From Melaminivora jejuensis (GTDB taxonomy: Bacteria > Pseudomonadota > Gammaproteobacteria > Burkholderiales > Burkholderiaceae_C), in the NCBI RefSeq assembly GCF_017811175.1, contig NZ_JACWIJ010000002.1, positions 1,736,001 to 1,800,000 of the forward strand: a DNA stretch of 64,000 nucleotides, in the 5' to 3' direction. A model generated the notes under the pieces. It saw nothing but the letters and a program-made list of their open reading frames with translations, was not told the origin of the DNA and did no database searches. How positions within the stretch are numbered: position 1 is the first letter of the stretch; each line of letters opens with the position of its first letter. The translations under genes were made by a program, and so were the position numbers. Shown here one piece after another: positions 60,308 to 64,000 of the stretch.

Positions 60308-60862
60308 ATGGACTATCTGCTGCAAGGCATGTTCGGCGAGAAATCCCTCACCAAGGTCGTCGCCCTGTTCGACGACAAGGCCAGCGCCGAGGCCATGGTT
60401 GGTCGGGTGCTGCGCCTGCCGGGAATGGAACCCAGCCAGGTGCGGCTGCTCAGCCAGGCCGACCTGAAGACCCACCGCGCCGACCTGTTCGGTCGCAAGA
60501 TGGAGCCTGAGCAATCGGGCATCTTCCACACTGCCTTCCGCGCCCACCTGGTGGCGGGCTTTGCCGGCTTCGTGCTGGGCCTGCTGCTGTACGCCTACTG
60601 GATGAATAGCGGCCACGTCATGGTCACCAGCAGCCCGATGCTGGCCTTCATCGCCATCGTCGGCTTTGCCACCACCTTCGGCCTGCTGCTGGGCGGCCTG
60701 GTCACGCTGCGGCCTGACCACGTGCGGGTCATTGCCCAGGTGCGCTCGGCCCTGCGCGCTGGGCGCTGGGCGCTGGTCGTCCACCCGACCGACTCGCACC
60801 AGACCGAGCAGGCGCAGGAGCTGCTGGAGGGCAGCAGCGCCCGGGTCATGCGCACCCTGTGA
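60308..60862 (+). CDS. Small two-helix membrane protein of unknown function
   Basis: A 184-residue protein. Residues 1-75 form a soluble domain (KVVALFDDKASAEAMVGRVL) that resembles the ferredoxin-like fold seen in general stress protein 17M-type domains, followed by two membrane helices (about 82-102 and 112-135) and a second soluble part with VVHPTDSHQTEQAQELLE. The two soluble halves may be related copies. A purine-rich GAAAGGAG precedes its ATG. It converges with purN, with 14 bases between. No function is assigned. Confidence 0.6.
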   Translation: MDYLLQGMFGEKSLTKVVALFDDKASAEAMVGRVLRLPGMEPSQVRLLSQADLKTHRADLFGRKMEPEQSGIFHTAFRAHLVAGFAGFVLGLLLYAYWMNSGHVMVTSSPMLAFIAIVGFATTFGLLLGGLVTLRPDHVRVIAQVRSALRAGRWALVVHPTDSHQTEQAQELLEGSSARVMRTL

Positions 60863-60876
60863 GGGCCAGGGACTGT

Positions 60877-61494
60877 TCAGCGCAGGCAGCTGGCGCCAGC
60901 GCCCTGCCCATCCTCGCCGCACCGCAGGAAGGCCAGGATGGCGCGCGGGTAGATCTGGTGCTCCTGCTCCAGCACGCGCGCCGCCAGCGTCTGGGCGCTG
61001 TCGCAGGGCAGCACCGGCACCACGGCCTGCTCCAGGATGGGGCCGACATCAAGCTCCGCAGTGACCTCATGCACCGTGCAGCCGGCCACCTTGCAGCCGG
61101 CATCGATGGCCCGCTGGTGCGTGTCCAGGCCCGGGAAGGCCGGCAGCAACGAGGGGTGGATGTTCAGCAGCCGGCCCGCGAAGCGCTCGACGAAGATCGG
61201 TGTCAGCACGCGCATGAAGCCGGCCAGCACCACCAGCGCCGGATCGTGGGCTGCCACGGCCTGGGCTAGCGCGGCGTCGAAGTCCTCGCGCGTGGCGTAG
61301 GCCTTGTGATCGAGCACCTGGGTGGCGATGCCCAGCCCCTGCGCCAGGGCCAGGCCGCCGGCGCCGGGGCGGTTGCTGATGACGGCAGCGATGCGGATGC
61401 CGTGGCGCTCCTGCCAGTCCTGCTGCTGCGCGGCGCGCACGATGGCGGCCATGTTGGAGCCGCCGCCGGAGATCAAAATCACGATGTTCTTCAT
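60877..61494 (-). CDS. purN: Phosphoribosylglycinamide formyltransferase
   Basis: A 205-residue enzyme of purine synthesis that formylates GAR using 10-formyl-[17 protein letters not shown] at the N-terminus, the catalytic Asn/His region [21 protein letters not shown] and [20 protein letters not shown] are present. Length is normal. It is divergent from the YceH-family gene, with 52 bases between the start codons. Confidence 0.96.
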   Translation of the reverse strand: MKNIVILISGGGSNMAAIVRAAQQQDWQERHGIRIAAVISNRPGAGGLALAQGLGIATQVLDHKAYATREDFDAALAQAVAAHDPALVVLAGFMRVLTPIFVERFAGRLLNIHPSLLPAFPGLDTHQRAIDAGCKVAGCTVHEVTAELDVGPILEQAVVPVLPCDSAQTLAARVLEQEHQIYPRAILAFLRCGEDGQGAGASCLR

Positions 61495-61546
61495 CGCTGC
61501 GGATTATCCGTGCGCCCTCGACCCGCCTTTTTGCCTGCCTCTTGCC

Positions 61547-62257
61547 ATGCCATTCGACAGCCGAACCCAGCCCCTCTCCCCCGTGCAGGCGCGTGTGCTT
61601 GCCACCCTGATGGAAAAGTCGCGCACCGTGCCCGACAGCTATCCGCTGACCTTGAACAGCTTGCTGGCCGGCTGCAACCAGAAGTCCAGCCGCGAGCCGG
61701 TCATGCAGCTGAGCGAGGCCGAAGTGCAGGAGGCGCTCGATGAGTTGCGCCTGCGCGCCCTGGTGGTGGAGATCGGTGGTGCGCGCGTATCGCGCTGGGA
61801 GCACAACTTCATGCGCGGCGTCGGCGTGCCCGAGCAGTCTGCCGTGCTGCTGTCGCTGCTGATGCTGCGCGGGCCGCAGACCGCCGGCGAGCTGCGCATC
61901 AATGCCGAGCGCTGGCACCGCTTTGCCGACATCTCCTCGGTCGAGGCCTTCCTGCACGAACTGGCCGAGCGCAGCGACGAGCGCGGCGGGCCGCTGGCGC
62001 TGCTGCTGCCGCGCGCCCCCGGCGCCCGCGAGAGCCGCTGGGCGCAGCTGCTGGGCGGGCCGGTGGACATATCGGCCCCGGCCTCCGACCAGTCGGCGGC
62101 CAGCGCCGCTGCGGCACTCGCGCCAGACCCCGCACTGTCCGCCCGCGTGCAGGCCCTGGAGGCCGAAGTCTCCGCCCTGCGCGCCACGCTGGCCGATGTC
62201 TGCCAGCAGCTGGGCATCGCCCCAGCCGAGCCGGCACACCTGCCGCCTGCCGCGTGA
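61547..62257 (+). CDS. YceH family (DUF480) protein
   Basis: A 236-residue protein. [37 protein letters not shown] and [14 protein letters not shown] are the DUF480/YceH signature, a double winged-helix fold suggesting DNA binding. A coiled-coil-like C-terminus ([20 protein letters not shown]) ends it. Function in E. coli is unclear. The start at 61547 was chosen because the upstream frame is antisense to purN. Confidence 0.9.
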   Translation: MPFDSRTQPLSPVQARVLATLMEKSRTVPDSYPLTLNSLLAGCNQKSSREPVMQLSEAEVQEALDELRLRALVVEIGGARVSRWEHNFMRGVGVPEQSAVLLSLLMLRGPQTAGELRINAERWHRFADISSVEAFLHELAERSDERGGPLALLLPRAPGARESRWAQLLGGPVDISAPASDQSAASAAAALAPDPALSARVQALEAEVSALRATLADVCQQLGIAPAEPAHLPPAA

Positions 62258-62272
62258 TGGCAAGCCGGTGAT

Positions 62273-62305
62273 GCCCAGGCCTGTCCCATCCCGGACAGGG
62301 CTGGG
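62273..62305 (+). other. Inverted repeat between yceH-like and acyl-CoA dehydrogenase genes
   Basis: GCCCAGGCCTGTCC and GGACAGGGCTGGGC pair with one mismatch around a five-base loop. There is no T-run, so it may be an operator or a weak terminator in front of the acyl-CoA dehydrogenase pair. Confidence 0.5.
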
Positions 62306-62353
62306 CCGAACACCCGTGCTAAAACCTGCGCCTGCAAAGGAGACGCGACACAT

Positions 62354-63535
62354 ATGGATCTCGCATTCACACCCGAGGAGCAAGCCTTCCGCGCCGAAGT
62401 GCGCGAGTGGGTACGCAGCCACCTGCCGCCCGAGCTGGCGCACAAGGTACACAACGCCCTGCGCCTGACACGGGACGACTTCCAGAGCTGGGCCAGGACG
62501 CTGGGCAAGAAGGGCTGGCTGGGCTACGGCTGGCCCAGGCAGTTCGGCGGCCCGGGCTGGAACGCCGTACAAAAGCACCTGTTCGAGGAAGAACTCGCCA
62601 TGGCCGGCGCGCCGCGCATCATGCCGTTCGGCCCGGTCATGGTGGCGCCCGTCATCATGGCCTTCGGCACGCCCGAGCAGCAGCAGCGCTTCCTGCCCGG
62701 CATCGCCAGCGGCGAGGTCTGGTGGAGCCAAGGCTACAGCGAGCCGGGCGCCGGCTCCGACCTGGCTAGCCTGAAGACGCGCGCCGAGCGCGTGGGCGAC
62801 AAGTACATCGTCAACGGCCAGAAGACCTGGACTACCATGGGCCAGCACGGCGACTGGATGTTCAACCTGGTGCGCACCAGCAGCGAAGGCAAGCCGCAGA
62901 CCGGCATCTCGTTCCTGCTGCTGGACATGAAGTCGCCCGGCGTCACCGTGCGGCCCATCAAGCTGCTGGACGGCGAGTGCGAGGTCAACGAGGTCTTCTT
63001 CGACAACGTCGAAGTGCCCGCCGACCAGCTCATCGGCGAGGAAAACAAGGGCTGGACTTACGCCAAGCACCTGCTGGCGCACGAACGCACCAACATCGCC
63101 GACGTGAACCGCGCCAAGCGCGAACTGGAGCGCTTGAAGCGCATCGCCCGCACCGAGGGCGTATGGGACGACCAGCGCTTTCGCGACCAGATCGCCCTGC
63201 TGGAAGTGGACATCGTGGCGCTGGAGATGCTGGTGCTGCGCGTGCTGTCCATGGAAAAAAGCGGCAAGAACCCGCTCGACATCGCCGGCCTTTTGAAGAT
63301 CCGTGGCAGCGAAATCCAGCAGCGCTACAGCGAGCTGATGATGCTGGCCGCCGGGCCGTTCGCCCTGCCCTTCATCGAAGACGCCATGGAGGCCGGCTGG
63401 CAAGGAGACTTCCCTGGCGGCGAAGTCGCCAACGCGCCGCTGGCCTCGACCTACTTCAACCTGCGCAAGACCACCATCTACGGCGGCAGCAACGAAGTGC
63501 AGCGCGAGATCGTCGCAAAGACCGTACTGGGCTGA
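62354..63535 (+). CDS. Acyl-CoA dehydrogenase, PimC-like large subunit
   Basis: A 393-residue flavoprotein oxidising an acyl-CoA at C2-C3. MDLAFTPEEQAFRAEVREWV, YSEPGAGSDLASLKTRAER (FAD/substrate site), KTWTTMGQHGDW and the C-terminal TIYGGSNEVQREIVAKTVLG are characteristic. The N-terminus and the partner downstream match the large subunit of pimeloyl-CoA dehydrogenase-type heteromers, used for dicarboxylic or ring-derived acyl-CoAs. AAGGAGA lies 11 bases before the ATG. Actual substrate unknown. Confidence 0.85.
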   Translation: MDLAFTPEEQAFRAEVREWVRSHLPPELAHKVHNALRLTRDDFQSWARTLGKKGWLGYGWPRQFGGPGWNAVQKHLFEEELAMAGAPRIMPFGPVMVAPVIMAFGTPEQQQRFLPGIASGEVWWSQGYSEPGAGSDLASLKTRAERVGDKYIVNGQKTWTTMGQHGDWMFNLVRTSSEGKPQTGISFLLLDMKSPGVTVRPIKLLDGECEVNEVFFDNVEVPADQLIGEENKGWTYAKHLLAHERTNIADVNRAKRELERLKRIARTEGVWDDQRFRDQIALLEVDIVALEMLVLRVLSMEKSGKNPLDIAGLLKIRGSEIQQRYSELMMLAAGPFALPFIEDAMEAGWQGDFPGGEVANAPLASTYFNLRKTTIYGGSNEVQREIVAKTVLG

Positions 63536-63561
63536 CCCGGCGACGGCGAAAGGACACGAAC

Positions 63562-64000
63562 ATGGATTTCGATTTTTCCGAAGACCAGCAGCAACTGCGC
63601 GACGCCGTGCGCCGCTGGGTGGACAAGGGCTACAGCTTCGAGCGCCGCCGCGCCATCGTGGCCGCTGGCGGCTTCGACCGCAGCGTGTGGAACGAGCTGG
63701 CCGAGCTGGGCCTGACCGCGCTCACCGTACCCGAGGCGCACGGCGGCCTGGGCCAGGGCACGGTGGACGCCATGGTGGCGCTGGAGGAGCTCGGGCGCGG
63801 CATCGTGCTGGAGCCGCTGGCCCAGGCCTTCATCGCCACGCGCGTGCTGGCCGACTTCGCTGCCCAGGAGGTGCAGGGCCAGTGGCTGCCGCGCATCGCC
63901 AGCGGCGAGGCCCTGGTGGTGCTGGCGCAGCACGAGCGCGGCGCCCGCTACCGCCTTGACGCTTGCAAGGCAAAAGCGGCGAAAACACAGGCAGGACATT
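63562..64000 (+). CDS. Acyl-CoA dehydrogenase, PimD-like small subunit (5' part)
   Basis: The frame is open from ATG 63562 to the window end (146 residues). MDFDFSEDQQQLRDAVRRWV, ELGLTALTVPEAHGGLGQG and VDAMVALEELGRGIVLEPL are the N-terminal helical domain of acyl-CoA dehydrogenases, of the small-subunit type that pairs with PimC-like proteins. It begins 26 bases after the previous stop, clearly the same operon. The end of the visible part (AKAAKTQAGH) departs from family expectation, but it is too short to judge. Confidence 0.78.
   Translation, partial: MDFDFSEDQQQLRDAVRRWVDKGYSFERRRAIVAAGGFDRSVWNELAELGLTALTVPEAHGGLGQGTVDAMVALEELGRGIVLEPLAQAFIATRVLADFAAQEVQGQWLPRIASGEALVVLAQHERGARYRLDACKAKAAKTQAGH

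Overview
The window is about 64 kb of high-GC DNA with dense gene packing, many ATGA stop/start overlaps and gene orders typical of Burkholderiales. The closest fit is the family Comamonadaceae (Acidovorax, Alicycliphilus or Melaminivora-like). Support comes from rpsP-rimM-trmD-rplS followed by a CoA-pyrophosphatase and a CobD-like gene, from trxB next to ftsK-lolA, from a livHMGF cassette, and from at least nine copies of a short dispersed repeat built around CAAGCGCTGACAGCTAT. No tRNA, rRNA, CRISPR array or transposase gene was seen.

Layout. 1-5.9 kb: end of a molybdenum aldehyde/xanthine-type oxidoreductase operon, a dienelactone-hydrolase-like protein, a small copper-handling pair (DUF2946, PCu(A)C) and a Bcr/CflA efflux pump. 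5.9-14.3 kb: a GGDEF protein, a DEAD-box RNA helicase, a Liv-type binding protein, oligoribonuclease, an M48 protease, pterin dehydratase and RsgA. 14.3-26.8 kb: CobD-like protein, Nudix hydrolase, the rpsP-rimM-trmD-rplS ribosomal block, a Pit phosphate transporter with its DUF47 partner, livHMGF and rarA.

26.8-37.4 kb is the most unusual region. Directly after a perfect FNR-type box (TTGAT-N4-ATCAA) lies a tight operon. It encodes a tiny membrane subunit, a CuA subunit II, a heme-copper subunit I that lacks the usual HxxxY tyrosine, heme-O synthase and a SCO protein. It continues with two different cytochrome-b fusion proteins (one joined to 2[4Fe-4S] plus an MvhD/FlpD-like domain, one joined to [2Fe-2S] plus an FAD/NAD(P)H reductase), a small anchored protein and a second heme-copper-like subunit I. 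The block separates lolA from rarA, which are neighbours in E. coli.

37.4-56.9 kb: lolA, ftsK and trxB, then a vitamin B12/cobalt region under two cobalamin riboswitches. The first controls a TonB receptor, a BtuF-like protein, BtuC, BtuD and a luciferase-like monooxygenase. The second controls a CbiM-like permease, CobW, CobN and a ChlI/ChlD chelatase gene. A second BtuF-like protein follows on the other strand. The chelatase gene carries an A7 slippery run followed by a 10-bp perfect stem, which looks like programmed -1 frameshifting that makes two chelatase subunits from one gene.

57-64 kb: rpmB-rpmG, a decayed aldehyde dehydrogenase, rsmB, a small membrane protein, purN, a YceH-family protein and two acyl-CoA dehydrogenases resembling the PimC/PimD pair, the second cut by the window edge.

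Caution: livF, ftsK, the cbiM-like gene, the 3' end of chlD and the 3' end of rsmB each need one extra base to restore the family protein. Five losses of a single base of the same sign, mostly at G/C runs, look more like sequencing or assembly errors than biology.
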